Part shown: positions 54,929 through 63,871 of the stretch, piece after piece | How positions within the stretch are numbered: position 1 is the first letter of the stretch | Layout of the letters: every line of letters begins with the position of its first letter | Assembly: GCF_000385375.1 (NCBI RefSeq) | Contig: NZ_ARVV01000001.1 | Span: 1,798,001-1,862,000 of the forward strand | Length of the DNA stretch: 64,000 nucleotides | Direction of reading: 5' to 3' | Origin: Methyloversatilis discipulorum | GTDB lineage: Bacteria; Pseudomonadota; Gammaproteobacteria; Burkholderiales; Rhodocyclaceae | Notes under the pieces: generated by a model | The model's database searches: none | What the model was told of the DNA's origin: nothing | The model's input: only the letters and a program-made list of their open reading frames with translations | Translations under genes and position numbers: made by a program

Positions 54929-57133
54929 ATGTCGTCGTTCGGTCTGTGGTTCGCACTCGTGTGCGCAGTGGTGGCCATCGTTTATGGCGCCGTATCCAGC
55001 AAGTGGATCCTTGCCCAACCTTCCGGCAACCCCCGAATGCGGGAAATTGCCGACGCCGTGCAGGAAGGGGCAAAGGCCTATCTCAACCGTCAGTACCGCA
55101 CGATCGCGATCGTCGGTGTCATCCTGACCATCCTCCTCGCCGTCACGCTCGGCATGTCGACCGCCGCCGGTTTCGTCATCGGTGCGGTGCTGTCCGGTGC
55201 AGCCGGCTATATCGGCATGAACGTGTCGGTCCGCGCCAACGTGCGCACGGCGGAAGCCGCGCGCAAGGGCATTTCGGAAGCGTTCGACGTCGCCTTCCGC
55301 GGCGGTGCCATCACCGGCATGCTGGTGGTCGGTCTGGGCCTGCTGGGGGTGGCAGGCTACTACGCGATCCTGAAAGGCTCGGCGGCGCATGACGCGGCGA
55401 TCGACCAGATCATCCATCCGCTGATCGGTCTCGGTTTCGGCTCCTCGCTCATTTCGATCTTCGCGCGACTGGGTGGCGGCATCTTCACCAAGGGTGCCGA
55501 CGTCGGCGCCGACCTGGTGGGCAAGGTCGAGGCCGGCATTCCGGAAGACGACCCGCGTAATCCGGCGGTGATCGCCGACAACGTCGGTGACAACGTCGGC
55601 GACTGCGCCGGCATGGCAGCCGACCTGTTCGAAACCTACGCGGTGACGACGGTGGCGACCATGCTGCTCGGCGCGCTGATGCTGAAGTCGAATGCCGAGG
55701 CGGCAGTGATCTACCCGCTGGCGCTGGGCGGCTTCTCCATCATCGCGTCCATCATCGGCTGCATGTTCGTCAAGACCAAGCCGGGCCAGAAGATCATGAA
55801 CGGCCTCTACCGCGGCCTCATCGTCGCTGGCGTGCTGGCGCTGATCGCCTTCTACCCGCTGACTACGATGCTGATGCCGGACGACGCGCTGAACGCCTCG
55901 ATGGGCATCTACGACGGCGCACAGATGCGGCTCTATGGCGCGGCGGTGGTCGGTCTCGTGCTGACCGGCCTGATGGTGGTGATCACCGAGTACTACACCG
56001 GCACCGATTTCAAGCCGGTGAAGCACATCGCGGAGGCCTCGACCACCGGTCACGGCACCAACATCATCGCTGGCCTTGGCGTGTCGATGAAGTCCTGCGC
56101 CTGGCCGGTGCTGGCCGTATGCGCGGCGATCTGGGCGGCCTACACGCTGGGCGGCCTGTACGGCATCGCGATTGCGGCCACCTCGATGCTCAGCATGTCC
56201 GGCATCATCGTCGCACTCGACGCCTACGGCCCGATCACCGACAACGCCGGCGGCATCGCCGAAATGGCGGAACTGCCGGATTCGGTGCGCGCGGTGACCG
56301 ACCCGCTGGACGCGGTGGGCAACACCACCAAGGCAGTGACCAAGGGTTACGCCATCGGTTCGGCGGGTCTGGCGGCGCTGGTGCTGTTTGCCGACTACAC
56401 GCACGCACTGGAAGCGGTCGGCCACAGCGTGGCCTTCGATCTGGCCAATCCGGCGGTCATCATCGGCCTGTTCATCGGCGGCCTGATTCCCTACCTGTTC
56501 GGCGCGATGGCGATGGAAGCGGTCGGCCGTTCGGCCGGCGCGGTCGTGGTCGAGGTGCGTCGCCAGTTCAAAGAGATCGCCGGCATCATGGAAGGCACGG
56601 CCAAGCCCGATTACTCGCGCGCGGTCGACATGCTGACCGTCGCGGCGATCAAGGAAATGATGGTGCCTTCGCTGCTGCCGGTGCTGGTGCCGGTCGTCGT
56701 CGCCTTCGGCATTGCCTTCCTGATGGGTCCCGAAGCCGGCGTGCAGGCCTTGGGCGGTGTGCTGATGGGTACCATCGTGACCGGCCTGTTCGTCGCCATT
56801 TCGATGACCACCGGCGGCGGCGCCTGGGACAACGCGAAGAAGTACATCGAGGACGGTCACTTCGGCGGCAAGGGCTCCGAGGCGCACAAGGCGGCAGTCA
56901 CCGGCGACACCGTGGGCGATCCGTACAAGGACACGGCCGGCCCGGCGGTGAACCCGCTGATCAAGATCATCAACATCGTGGCCTTGCTCATCGTGCCGCT
57001 GCTGCCGTCGGCCACCGGCGCGACGCACGCCGCCGCGCCGGTACAACCGACCGCTCAGGCGATACAGGTGGAGCAGGTGGTGCAGCTGTCTCAGTCGCAA
57101 GCTCAGTTGCAACAACTGACGCAGACCAGATAA
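54929..57133 (+). CDS. hppA: Membrane-bound H+-translocating pyrophosphatase
   Basis: A 734-residue integral membrane pump with about 16 helices that hydrolyses PPi and translocates ions. The catalytic block is [20 protein letters not shown] followed by [19 protein letters not shown] near residue 218. The [11 protein letters not shown] segment has Lys and Thr where K+-dependent enzymes have Ala, so it reads as the K+-independent, proton-pumping type. The C-terminal tail is Gln-rich ([17 protein letters not shown]) and unusual. The ATG at 54929 follows GAGGAGGGG. A strong terminator follows. Confidence 0.95.
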   Translation: MSSFGLWFALVCAVVAIVYGAVSSKWILAQPSGNPRMREIADAVQEGAKAYLNRQYRTIAIVGVILTILLAVTLGMSTAAGFVIGAVLSGAAGYIGMNVSVRANVRTAEAARKGISEAFDVAFRGGAITGMLVVGLGLLGVAGYYAILKGSAAHDAAIDQIIHPLIGLGFGSSLISIFARLGGGIFTKGADVGADLVGKVEAGIPEDDPRNPAVIADNVGDNVGDCAGMAADLFETYAVTTVATMLLGALMLKSNAEAAVIYPLALGGFSIIASIIGCMFVKTKPGQKIMNGLYRGLIVAGVLALIAFYPLTTMLMPDDALNASMGIYDGAQMRLYGAAVVGLVLTGLMVVITEYYTGTDFKPVKHIAEASTTGHGTNIIAGLGVSMKSCAWPVLAVCAAIWAAYTLGGLYGIAIAATSMLSMSGIIVALDAYGPITDNAGGIAEMAELPDSVRAVTDPLDAVGNTTKAVTKGYAIGSAGLAALVLFADYTHALEAVGHSVAFDLANPAVIIGLFIGGLIPYLFGAMAMEAVGRSAGAVVVEVRRQFKEIAGIMEGTAKPDYSRAVDMLTVAAIKEMMVPSLLPVLVPVVVAFGIAFLMGPEAGVQALGGVLMGTIVTGLFVAISMTTGGGAWDNAKKYIEDGHFGGKGSEAHKAAVTGDTVGDPYKDTAGPAVNPLIKIINIVALLIVPLLPSATGATHAAAPVQPTAQAIQVEQVVQLSQSQAQLQQLTQTR

Positions 57134-57150
57134 GCGCCAGTGTCTGGACG

Positions 57151-57183
57151 AAAAAAAGCCGGCCCCGCGGGGCCGGCTTTTTT
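57151..57183. terminator. Bidirectional terminator after hppA
   Basis: AAAAAAAGCCGGCCCC and its complement form a long GC stem flanked by A and T runs, able to end hppA and the convergent protease gene. Confidence 0.93.
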
Positions 57184-57194
57184 GTGCCGATCGT

Positions 57195-57995
57195 TCAGCG
57201 CAGCGGCGGCAGCTGGCTGGCGCGCACCGCGGCCTTGATCGCGGCGCTGTTGTTCGGTTCGGCTTCCACCCATTCCTTCGCCACCGCCTGCAGGCGGCCC
57301 CAGTCACCATCGTTCTCGTGCTGGATGGCGCGCAGGAAGTAGGGCTTGTCCTCGTCCGCGGCGGCCCAGAAGGGCGGCGTGGCGTCACGGATCGGCAGTT
57401 CGGCCACCGTGCTGCCGCTGTGCACCCATTCCACCGGCACCGCGAAGTGACGCTTCATGCCCGGAATGAAGAAGGTGAGCACGCCGACCAGACGACCATC
57501 GGTGTCGAACAGCGCGCCGCCGGATGCGCCCTGCTGGAAGGATGCGTCGGTTTCGATCACCAGCGCGCCATCCATCTCGTGCAGCGCGGTTACCTGGCCG
57601 TCGCTCATCGACAGCGCCTTGCCGCCGGAGAAGCCGACCGCATGCACCGTGTCGCCGACCTTCAGCGTGCGCGAGGTGGCCATGTCCACCGGCCGGCCCA
57701 TTGCGTGCGGCGTGGTCATCACGCACAGGTCGTGGCGCGGGTCGACCGAACTGGCCTGCGCCGGTACGCCGCTGCTGCCGCGGGCCACGATCACGTTGGT
57801 CGCGATGCCGACCACGTGACAGTTGGTGATCACGTGGGTGTCGTCGATCTGCACGCCGGTGCCGGTGTTGATGCGTCCGTCGGCGTTCGCGGCAAGTACC
57901 TTAACCACGTGCATCGACAACTGGATGTATCGCTCGGCACTGGCGTGTGAAGCCTGAGCGACGGTGAGCAAGAGCAGCAATCCAAGGGCACGCAT
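57195..57995 (-). CDS. Exported trypsin-like serine protease (S1C/DegP-like fold)
   Basis: A 266-residue protein with a signal peptide ending near HASA and a trypsin-like domain. The catalytic triad fits His60 (TNCHVV), Asp89 (DPRHDLCV) and Ser158 (QGASGGAL). No PDZ domain follows; the C-terminal 75 residues (FWAAADEDKPYFLRAIQHENDGDW) look helical, like a TPR-type repeat. It probably acts in the periplasm. Convergent with hppA. Targets are unknown. Confidence 0.85.
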   Translation of the reverse strand: MRALGLLLLLTVAQASHASAERYIQLSMHVVKVLAANADGRINTGTGVQIDDTHVITNCHVVGIATNVIVARGSSGVPAQASSVDPRHDLCVMTTPHAMGRPVDMATSRTLKVGDTVHAVGFSGGKALSMSDGQVTALHEMDGALVIETDASFQQGASGGALFDTDGRLVGVLTFFIPGMKRHFAVPVEWVHSGSTVAELPIRDATPPFWAAADEDKPYFLRAIQHENDGDWGRLQAVAKEWVEAEPNNSAAIKAAVRASQLPPLR

Positions 57996-58398
57996 GACGA
58001 TCTCCTTGCCGGCTTACGGGCCTTGGCAGGGCCCGGTGGCGATGAGTGACTAACGGAACATGGCTGTGTATCTGAGTGGTTGTAGGTGTGTCAGCTGACG
58101 AGCGGTACCAGCGAGAAGCGTGCCAGTCACTCGGCGGAACGGCGTTTCATGCGTCGCCAGGCGAGCAGGTGACGGTCATGCTGCGGGCAGGACGGGGCGC
58201 AAACCCGCATCGGGAAAGCTTCCCGATGCTGCGATGCAACAAAAGACTGTGGCCCCTATGCGGGTGATCGTCGCGGGTCGGGCGTACGACGACGCGACGT
58301 CCGTATGGCCGGAATGTGGAAGGTCGTGACCGAAAATGAAGCACCGCTGCGACATGCATCGCACTGGAGTGGTGCGATGCATCTGTTGCAGATCGTGA
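57996..58398. other. Intergenic region between the protease and response regulator genes
   Basis: About 400 bases with no gene I can support. The only clear structure is an 11-bp inverted repeat at 58354-58382, listed separately. Confidence 0.6.
58354..58382. repeat. 11-bp perfect inverted repeat
   Basis: ATGCATCGCAC and GTGCGATGCAT with a 7-base loop, just past the stop of the response regulator gene. It has no T-run on either side, so it may stabilise an mRNA end or bind a protein. Confidence 0.6.
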
Positions 58399-59037
58399 TC
58401 AGGCCTCGATCAGGCCGTTGCGAAGTGCAATCAGCGTCAGTTCGGCCTGGTTGGACGCGCCGAGTTTCTGCTTGACGTTGTAAAGATGGGTACCGACGGT
58501 GGAGGTCGACAGATGCAGCGTTTCGGCAATCTGGTTCACCGACTGCCCGCGCGCGAGGTGGATGAACACCTCGAACTCTCGCTCCGACAGCGCCTCGACC
58601 GGGTTCTGCGTGCCGGTCACGTCCTGCATCGCCAGCTTCTGCGCGATTTCGGCGTCCAGATACATGCGACCGGCGGCCACCGTGCGCACCGCATCGATCA
58701 GCGCTTCCGGTGCGCCGCGCTTCGACAGGTAACCGGTGGCACCCGCCTTCAGCACCCGCTTCGGATGCGCCGTGTCCTCGTGCGCCGACAGTGCCAGGAT
58801 GCGCACGCCCTTGTCGCGCGCGGTCAGTCGCCGCACCGCCTCGATACCGCCCATGCCGGGCATCGACAGGTCCATCACGATCACGTCCGGCTTCAGTTCC
58901 GTGTAGCGCTGGTAAGCCACCTCGCCGCTGTCCGCCTCGCCGATCACCTCGATGTCCTCGCAGGCGGCGAGCAGCAGCTTGAATCCCATGCGGACGACCG
59001 CGTGGTCGTCCACCAGCATGACCTTGATCGGTCCCAT
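58399..59037 (-). CDS. NarL/FixJ-family response regulator
   Basis: A 212-residue two-component regulator. The receiver domain has phospho-acceptor Asp56 (VIVMDLSMPG), acidic DD at 10-11 and Lys in the GYLSKRG loop; the C-terminal LuxR-type helix-turn-helix includes LSEREFEVFIHLARGQSVNQIAETLHLS from about residue 148. It is phosphorylated by the kinase encoded 14 bp upstream. Targets are unknown. The ATG at 59037 is preferred over an in-frame start six codons earlier. Confidence 0.93.
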   Translation of the reverse strand: MGPIKVMLVDDHAVVRMGFKLLLAACEDIEVIGEADSGEVAYQRYTELKPDVIVMDLSMPGMGGIEAVRRLTARDKGVRILALSAHEDTAHPKRVLKAGATGYLSKRGAPEALIDAVRTVAAGRMYLDAEIAQKLAMQDVTGTQNPVEALSEREFEVFIHLARGQSVNQIAETLHLSTSTVGTHLYNVKQKLGASNQAELTLIALRNGLIEA

Positions 59038-59051
59038 TGTTGTTCTCCCCC

Positions 59052-60398
59052 TCAATCCATCGGCAGTCGCGCGAACACCCGGGTACCCCCACCGTCGCGC
59101 GACTGCAGTTCAAGTTCGCCGCCGAGGGCCTGTGCGCGTTCGCGCATGCCGCGTACGCCGTGGTGTCCACGCTTCTGTGCCCAGCCCTGTTCCAGACCAG
59201 CGCCATCGTCCTCGACCGACAGCTCCAGCGACCGTTCCGAGCCATGCAGTGAAATCATGATTTTCCGGGCGTGCGCGTGCTTGAGTGCATTGGTCACCGC
59301 CTCCTGCACGATGCGGTAGGCCGCCAGCTTGAAGGAGTCACCGGGCGCCTCCGGCAGGTCGTGCATCTGCAGTTCGAACTGCATGTCCGGATGGTGGCGC
59401 CGCCACTCCGACACCAGATCTTCGAGCGCATCTTCCAGCCCGAGATTGTCCAGCGCCAGCGGTCGCAGTTTCGGGATGATGCTGTGCATCACGTCGTACA
59501 GGTGATTGGCCGTCTCGACGATCAGGTTGGCGGCCTCGGCACTGCGCGGATCGGACTGCGCGTCACGCCGCGCGATCGACAGGCCCATGCTCTTGATCGC
59601 GGTGACCGCCTGGCCCATTTCGTCGTGCAGCTCGCGCGCGATGTCGCGTCGCTCCTCCTCGATGCGGCTCTGGATGAACTGTGTCAGTTCGCGGTTCTCT
59701 TCCAGGTTGCTGCGCGCCTCCAGCGCTTCCTGCCGGGCGTTCATGTTGTCCTCGATCGCCTGCGCCATCCGGTTGAAGGCCAGGGCCATCGATCGGGCTT
59801 CCTTGCCGGGCAGGGGTGGCAGCCGCGTGTGATAGTCGCCGGCACGCATGTGTTCGAGCCCGCGCACGATGGTGTTGAACGGCCGGGTTTCTCGGCCGAC
59901 CAGCCAGAACACGATGCCGTTGCCGAGCAGCAGCGCGATCGAACCGGCGATCAGCAGTTGCACCGCCTCGTCCCAGCCGTCGAGTATGGCGCGCGAAGCG
60001 TCGGCCTCGACCACCAGCCGCGCGCCGTCGTTCAGCGTGATCTCCTGACGCGGCCGCTTCGGCAGTATCGCGTTCGAATACCACTCGGGCGCGTCGCGGC
60101 CGGCCTTGTAAGGCGAGGGCGGCGAGGTGTAGAGCTTCACGCCGTTGCTGTCGACCAGATGGATTTCGGTGGCGCGCACGCGACCGAGCCGGTACAGGAA
60201 ATCGACCAGCGCCGGCGAACCCATGTTGGCGTAGACCAGCGCCACGCGAGACAGCAGCTGGGTGGCCACCCGGTTCGCCGCCTCGATTTCCTCGCCGACG
60301 GCGCGCCGTGTGCCCATCAGTTCCATCGTCAGCATGGTGCTGGTGAAGGTCAGGATGACGGCGGCGATCAGCAGGTTCAGTTTCAGTCTGAGGCTCAC
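59052..60398 (-). CDS. Membrane sensor histidine kinase, HisKA_3 type
   Basis: A 448-residue kinase with two membrane helices (about residues 8-28 and 145-168) enclosing a periplasmic sensing domain, a HAMP linker (RPFNTIVRGLEHMRAGDY), a HisKA_3 dimerisation domain with phospho-acceptor His in RDIARELHDEMGQAVTAIKS and an HATPase domain (IVQEAVTNALKHAHARKI and VEDDGAGLE). It is the NarL-partner class. The start overlaps the stop of the upstream pip gene (ATGA). The signal is not known. Confidence 0.93.
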   Translation of the reverse strand: MSLRLKLNLLIAAVILTFTSTMLTMELMGTRRAVGEEIEAANRVATQLLSRVALVYANMGSPALVDFLYRLGRVRATEIHLVDSNGVKLYTSPPSPYKAGRDAPEWYSNAILPKRPRQEITLNDGARLVVEADASRAILDGWDEAVQLLIAGSIALLLGNGIVFWLVGRETRPFNTIVRGLEHMRAGDYHTRLPPLPGKEARSMALAFNRMAQAIEDNMNARQEALEARSNLEENRELTQFIQSRIEEERRDIARELHDEMGQAVTAIKSMGLSIARRDAQSDPRSAEAANLIVETANHLYDVMHSIIPKLRPLALDNLGLEDALEDLVSEWRRHHPDMQFELQMHDLPEAPGDSFKLAAYRIVQEAVTNALKHAHARKIMISLHGSERSLELSVEDDGAGLEQGWAQKRGHHGVRGMRERAQALGGELELQSRDGGGTRVFARLPMD

Positions 60399-61366
60399 GA
60401 CGGTTCTCCCGGCCAGGCGTCGAAATGTCCGTCACGCGCGTGCGCGGCCAGCGCCGACCCGAGCAGCTTGAGGCTGGCCGGATGGAAGGGGTCGTGGCCG
60501 GCTCCCTGTGCCCAGGCCAGCCGGCTGCCCGCCAGCGTGCGGTGCGCGCGCCAGGCGTTCTGCGGCCGGCAGATCAGGTCGTTGGTGCCGTGCACGAAGG
60601 CGACCGGCAGCCCGTGCAGGCGGGCGATCGAGTCCATCACCTTTGCTTCGCCGATGAAACAGCGGTGGGCCAGATAGTGCGACTGCACGCGATAGCGGGC
60701 GCGCAGCAGCGGCCATTCGTCGGCCGTCGGATCGGCCGGCACGGTCCGTTCCGGCCACACGCCGAGCGCGTGTTCCCAGGCGCGCCAGGCCAGTACTGCG
60801 CGGTCGATGCGCGCGCTGTCGCCGGACGAGAACACGCGGTCGAGCCAGACGACGACACGGTTGCGCCAACGCGCCGGGATCGCCTGCATGAAGGCCTCGT
60901 GCGCTTCCGGTGCCAGCGCGGCAGCGCCGTGGAAGAACCCGTCGATGTCCGTGCGCCCGCCAAGAAAGAGGCCGCGCAGCAGCACGCCGCTGCACGCGTC
61001 GCGGTAGCGCGCGGCATAGGTCGCGGCCAGTGTCGCACCCCAGGAGCCGCCGAACACCAGCCAGCGCTCGATGCCCAGGTGGCGGCGCAGCGCCTCGATG
61101 TCGGCGATCAGCGCATCGCTGTGGTTGTGCGCGGTATCGCCCAGCGGGGTGCTGCGGCCGCAGCCGCGCTGGTCGAACAGCACGGCGCGCCACACCGCCG
61201 GATCGAAGAAGCGGCGCTGGCGTGGCGAGCAGCCCGAGCCGGGGCCGCCGTGCAGATACAGCGCAGGTTTTCCCCGCGGATTGCCGCACTGTTCGTAATA
61301 GACGCGATGGCCCTGGCCGACGTCGAGCCAGCCGTGATCGAAGGGTTCCATCGGTGCATGCAGCAT
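60395..61366 (-). CDS. pip: Proline iminopeptidase
   Basis: A 323-residue alpha/beta hydrolase removing N-terminal proline from peptides. LHGGPGSGCS (residues 39-47) is the oxyanion-hole region, and GGSWGATLA places the nucleophile Ser at 108; Asp is in HGTNDLICRP and His in AQGAGHDPF near residue 298. The start MLHAPMEPFDHGWLDVG is chosen from in-frame options because longer readings run into the methyltransferase region. It overlaps the histidine kinase gene by 4 bases. Confidence 0.93.
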   Translation of the reverse strand: MLHAPMEPFDHGWLDVGQGHRVYYEQCGNPRGKPALYLHGGPGSGCSPRQRRFFDPAVWRAVLFDQRGCGRSTPLGDTAHNHSDALIADIEALRRHLGIERWLVFGGSWGATLAATYAARYRDACSGVLLRGLFLGGRTDIDGFFHGAAALAPEAHEAFMQAIPARWRNRVVVWLDRVFSSGDSARIDRAVLAWRAWEHALGVWPERTVPADPTADEWPLLRARYRVQSHYLAHRCFIGEAKVMDSIARLHGLPVAFVHGTNDLICRPQNAWRAHRTLAGSRLAWAQGAGHDPFHPASLKLLGSALAAHARDGHFDAWPGEPS

Positions 61367-61465
61367 GGGGTGGGGTAGGGTGTGGGGGCGGGGCGCTGAT
61401 GGTAGCCCATGCGTGGGCGGCAGACATGCTGCGCCGGCACATGGGAGCCATGGGACAATGGCGCC

Positions 61466-62620
61466 ATGAACGAAAGGAACCACCGGGTCGAGATCCTGGG
61501 ACAGGTCTTCACCCGCGACGATGTCGTCGAACGCATGCTGGCGCTGCGCCGCAACCACGGCCGCACGCTTGAACCGTCTGCCGGCGACGGCGCATTCGCG
61601 TCGCGCATTCCGGGCTGCGTGGCCATCGAAATCGACCCGACGGTCGCGCCGGCGGGCGCCCAGGTGATGGATTTCTTCGCCTATCCGGTCGACGAGCAGT
61701 TCGATACCGTGATCGGCAATCCGCCCTATGTGCGGCACCAGGACATCCAGGCGGACACGCGGGCGCAGCTGCGCAGCGATCTGTTCGACCGTCGCAGCAA
61801 TCTCTACCTCTTCTTCATCGAGAAGTGCGTGCGTCATCTGAAACCGGGTGGCGAGCTCATTTTCATCGTGCCGCGCGACTTCATCAAGCTGACCGCCGCG
61901 CGCCGGCTGAACGACTGGCTGTTCGCCCAGGGCAGCATCACCGACTTCATCGAAACCGGCGACAGCCGCGTGTTCGGCCCTTACGTGCCGAACTGCGCGG
62001 TATTCCGTTTCGAGAAGGGGCGCATGGACCGGCGCATGAGCGACGGCCGGCGCTTCCACTGCGAACGCGGCCAGCTCATGTTCCTACGCGGCGACTACGG
62101 CGTGCCGCTCGCGTCGCTGTTCGATGTGCGCGTCGGTGCCGTGTCGGGGGCGGATGACATCTTCGTGCACCCGCAGGGCAATGTGGAGTTCGTCTGTTCC
62201 AGCACGGTCGATACAGGCCGCACGCGGCGCGCCTTCTTCGATGTGCGCAACGACTGGCTGGAACAGCACAAGCCACGCCTGCTGGCGCGCCGGGTGCGCG
62301 AGTTCGGCGAGCACAACTGGTGGCAGTGGGGGCGCCTGCACCACCGCTCGGGCGGCCCGCGCATCTACGTGAATGGCAAGACGCGCAAGCCGCGACCGTT
62401 CTTCCTGCACGACTGCACGCACTACGACGGCTCGGTGCTGGCGCTGTTCGCCCGCCCCGAAGTGGCGGATCTGGCACGCGCCGCCGAGCTGCTCAACGAC
62501 GCGGTCGACTGGCAGGAACTGGGTTTCGTCTGCGACGGCCGCTTCCTGTTCTCGCAGCGCAGCCTGCAGACCTGCATGCTGCCCGACGTATTCGAAACGC
62601 TGCGCTCAAGAAAATCCTGA
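61466..62620 (+). CDS. Orphan N6-adenine DNA methyltransferase, TaqI-like
   Basis: A 384-residue SAM-dependent methyltransferase. Motif I is EPSAGDGAF (residues 36-44), the catalytic motif IV is NPPY (85-88) in TVIGNPPYVRHQD, and a C-terminal target-recognition region follows. These are marks of N6-adenine methylases like M.TaqI. No restriction endonuclease gene is adjacent, so it may be a solitary, possibly regulatory methylase. It is divergent from pip across 99 bp. The recognition site is unknown. Confidence 0.85.
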   Translation: MNERNHRVEILGQVFTRDDVVERMLALRRNHGRTLEPSAGDGAFASRIPGCVAIEIDPTVAPAGAQVMDFFAYPVDEQFDTVIGNPPYVRHQDIQADTRAQLRSDLFDRRSNLYLFFIEKCVRHLKPGGELIFIVPRDFIKLTAARRLNDWLFAQGSITDFIETGDSRVFGPYVPNCAVFRFEKGRMDRRMSDGRRFHCERGQLMFLRGDYGVPLASLFDVRVGAVSGADDIFVHPQGNVEFVCSSTVDTGRTRRAFFDVRNDWLEQHKPRLLARRVREFGEHNWWQWGRLHHRSGGPRIYVNGKTRKPRPFFLHDCTHYDGSVLALFARPEVADLARAAELLNDAVDWQELGFVCDGRFLFSQRSLQTCMLPDVFETLRSRKS

Positions 62621-62727
62621 GTCGTCTTTCCAGAGTGGCACGAGGTGGGCGGTGCCGGACCGGCGCAGTATTCGATCCATGCACTGCACGTCGCAGTGAG
62701 CCAACGAACCACCATCAGGAGACTGCC

Positions 62728-62802
62728 ATGAACTGGGAAACCCCGAAGGCCACCGACCTGCGTTTCGGCTTCGAAATCACCATGTACGTCGCCAACCGCT
62801 GA
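62728..62802 (+). CDS. pqqA: Coenzyme PQQ precursor peptide PqqA
   Basis: A 24-residue PQQ precursor peptide. Glu16 and Tyr20 in GFEITMYVANR are the two residues cross-linked and converted to PQQ, with the usual three-residue spacing. The ATG follows an AGGAG ribosome binding site 8 bases upstream, and a strong terminator lies 22 bp after the stop. No pqqB, C, D or E gene is within the window on this side, so this is a solitary pqqA. PQQ is the cofactor of methanol dehydrogenase, fitting the methylotroph setting. Confidence 0.9.
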   Translation: MNWETPKATDLRFGFEITMYVANR

Positions 62803-62824
62803 TCCTCAGCGCTTGAGCAAACAG

Positions 62825-62849
62825 AAAAGCGGGCATTGCCCGCTTTTTT
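62825..62849 (+). terminator. Rho-independent terminator of pqqA
   Basis: AAAAGCGGGC and GCCCGCTTTT arms with a 3-base loop and a run of six T residues. It makes pqqA a monocistronic transcript; the arms can also act on the minus strand. Confidence 0.93.
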
Positions 62850-62873
62850 GTTTGGTGGCGCCGGAAATCGAAT

Positions 62874-63770
62874 TCATCCGGCTGGGCGTGTCGCCCGCCA
62901 GCACAGCAACGATCCGGCCGTCACCAGCGCCGCGCCCTGCCAGAATGGCGGCGTGAGCGGCGCTCCCAGCCACGCGGCGGCAAATGCGGTCGACAGCAGC
63001 GGCCCGGCGTAGGACGCGGTCGTGAGCAGCGGCATGTCGCCGCCCAGCATGCCGACATTCCACAGCGCGTAACCCGCGCCCAGGGCCGCTCCGGCAGCGG
63101 CCACCTCAAACCAGATCCGCGCCGACGGCACCGCCAGAGGCTCTCCGCCCAGCACCGCCAGCCCCCACAGCGCGGCCGCCGTTGCCGAGAAGAATACGGT
63201 GACGCCGTTGTAGCCATCCGCCAGCCGACGGGTCACATTGCAGTAGAGCGCCCACAGCAGCGCGCCGGCGAAGGCCAGCGCATAGACCGCCGGATTCGAC
63301 GCTACGCCAGTCGACAGCGAGGACAGCGACCACTCGCTCCCCCCGCCCACCACCCGGATGACTCCGCCCAGGCACAGCGCCAGTCCCGGCGCTATCCACG
63401 GGCGCAGGCGCTGCCCGTTCATGACGACCGCGAGCAGGATGGTGAAGCAGGGCCAAAGATAATTGACGATGCCCAACTCCATCGCCTGTGCGTCGTCGAG
63501 AGCGAGGCCGAGCGACAGCGACAGGCACAGTTCGTAGGCGACGAACAGGGCGCCGCCCAGCAGCAGATAGACCGGACGCGCGCCGCGCGGTGAGGCAGGG
63601 CGGAACAGCAGCCAGAGGAAGATCGCACCGGCCGTATAGATCGCTGCTGCGCCGACCACCGGTCCGAGCGCGCTGCTGATGGCGCGCACCATGCCGATCA
63701 TCGTGCTCCACAGCAGGATGGCGGCAAGACCGCAGAGCGTGGCCGCAGGAGAGACGGGACGGACGGACAT
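62874..63770 (-). CDS. EamA-family transporter, YddG-like
   Basis: A 298-residue DMT/EamA exporter with about ten membrane helices. LCGLAAILLWSTMIGMVRAISSALGP at the N-terminus and FVAYELCLSLSLGLALDDAQAMELGIVNYLWP near residue 80 fit YddG, which exports aromatic amino acids and paraquat in enterics. It converges on pqqA. A potential operator-like inverted repeat lies 45 bp upstream. The substrate is inferred from resemblance. Confidence 0.85.
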   Translation of the reverse strand: MSVRPVSPAATLCGLAAILLWSTMIGMVRAISSALGPVVGAAAIYTAGAIFLWLLFRPASPRGARPVYLLLGGALFVAYELCLSLSLGLALDDAQAMELGIVNYLWPCFTILLAVVMNGQRLRPWIAPGLALCLGGVIRVVGGGSEWSLSSLSTGVASNPAVYALAFAGALLWALYCNVTRRLADGYNGVTVFFSATAAALWGLAVLGGEPLAVPSARIWFEVAAAGAALGAGYALWNVGMLGGDMPLLTTASYAGPLLSTAFAAAWLGAPLTPPFWQGAALVTAGSLLCWRATRPAG

Positions 63771-63815
63771 GGAGGCGACGACGGGACGATGCGGCCGAAT
63801 GCTAGCAGAGGAAAC

Positions 63816-63838
63816 AAAGTTTCTTCTTCTGAAACTTT
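63816..63838. repeat. 8-bp inverted repeat upstream of the YddG-like gene
   Basis: AAAGTTTC and GAAACTTT with a 7-base loop in an unusually AT-rich patch between the transporter start and the AraC-type gene stop. It could be an operator or a weak terminator. Confidence 0.5.
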
Positions 63839-63871
63839 AGCGTGCACCTGACCGGCTGCTCTCCTGCGCCG

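Noticed and set aside
54698..57388. An 896-codon minus-strand frame over hppA
   Set aside because: Shadow frame rich in His, Arg and Asp; it crosses a strong terminator and a real protease gene.
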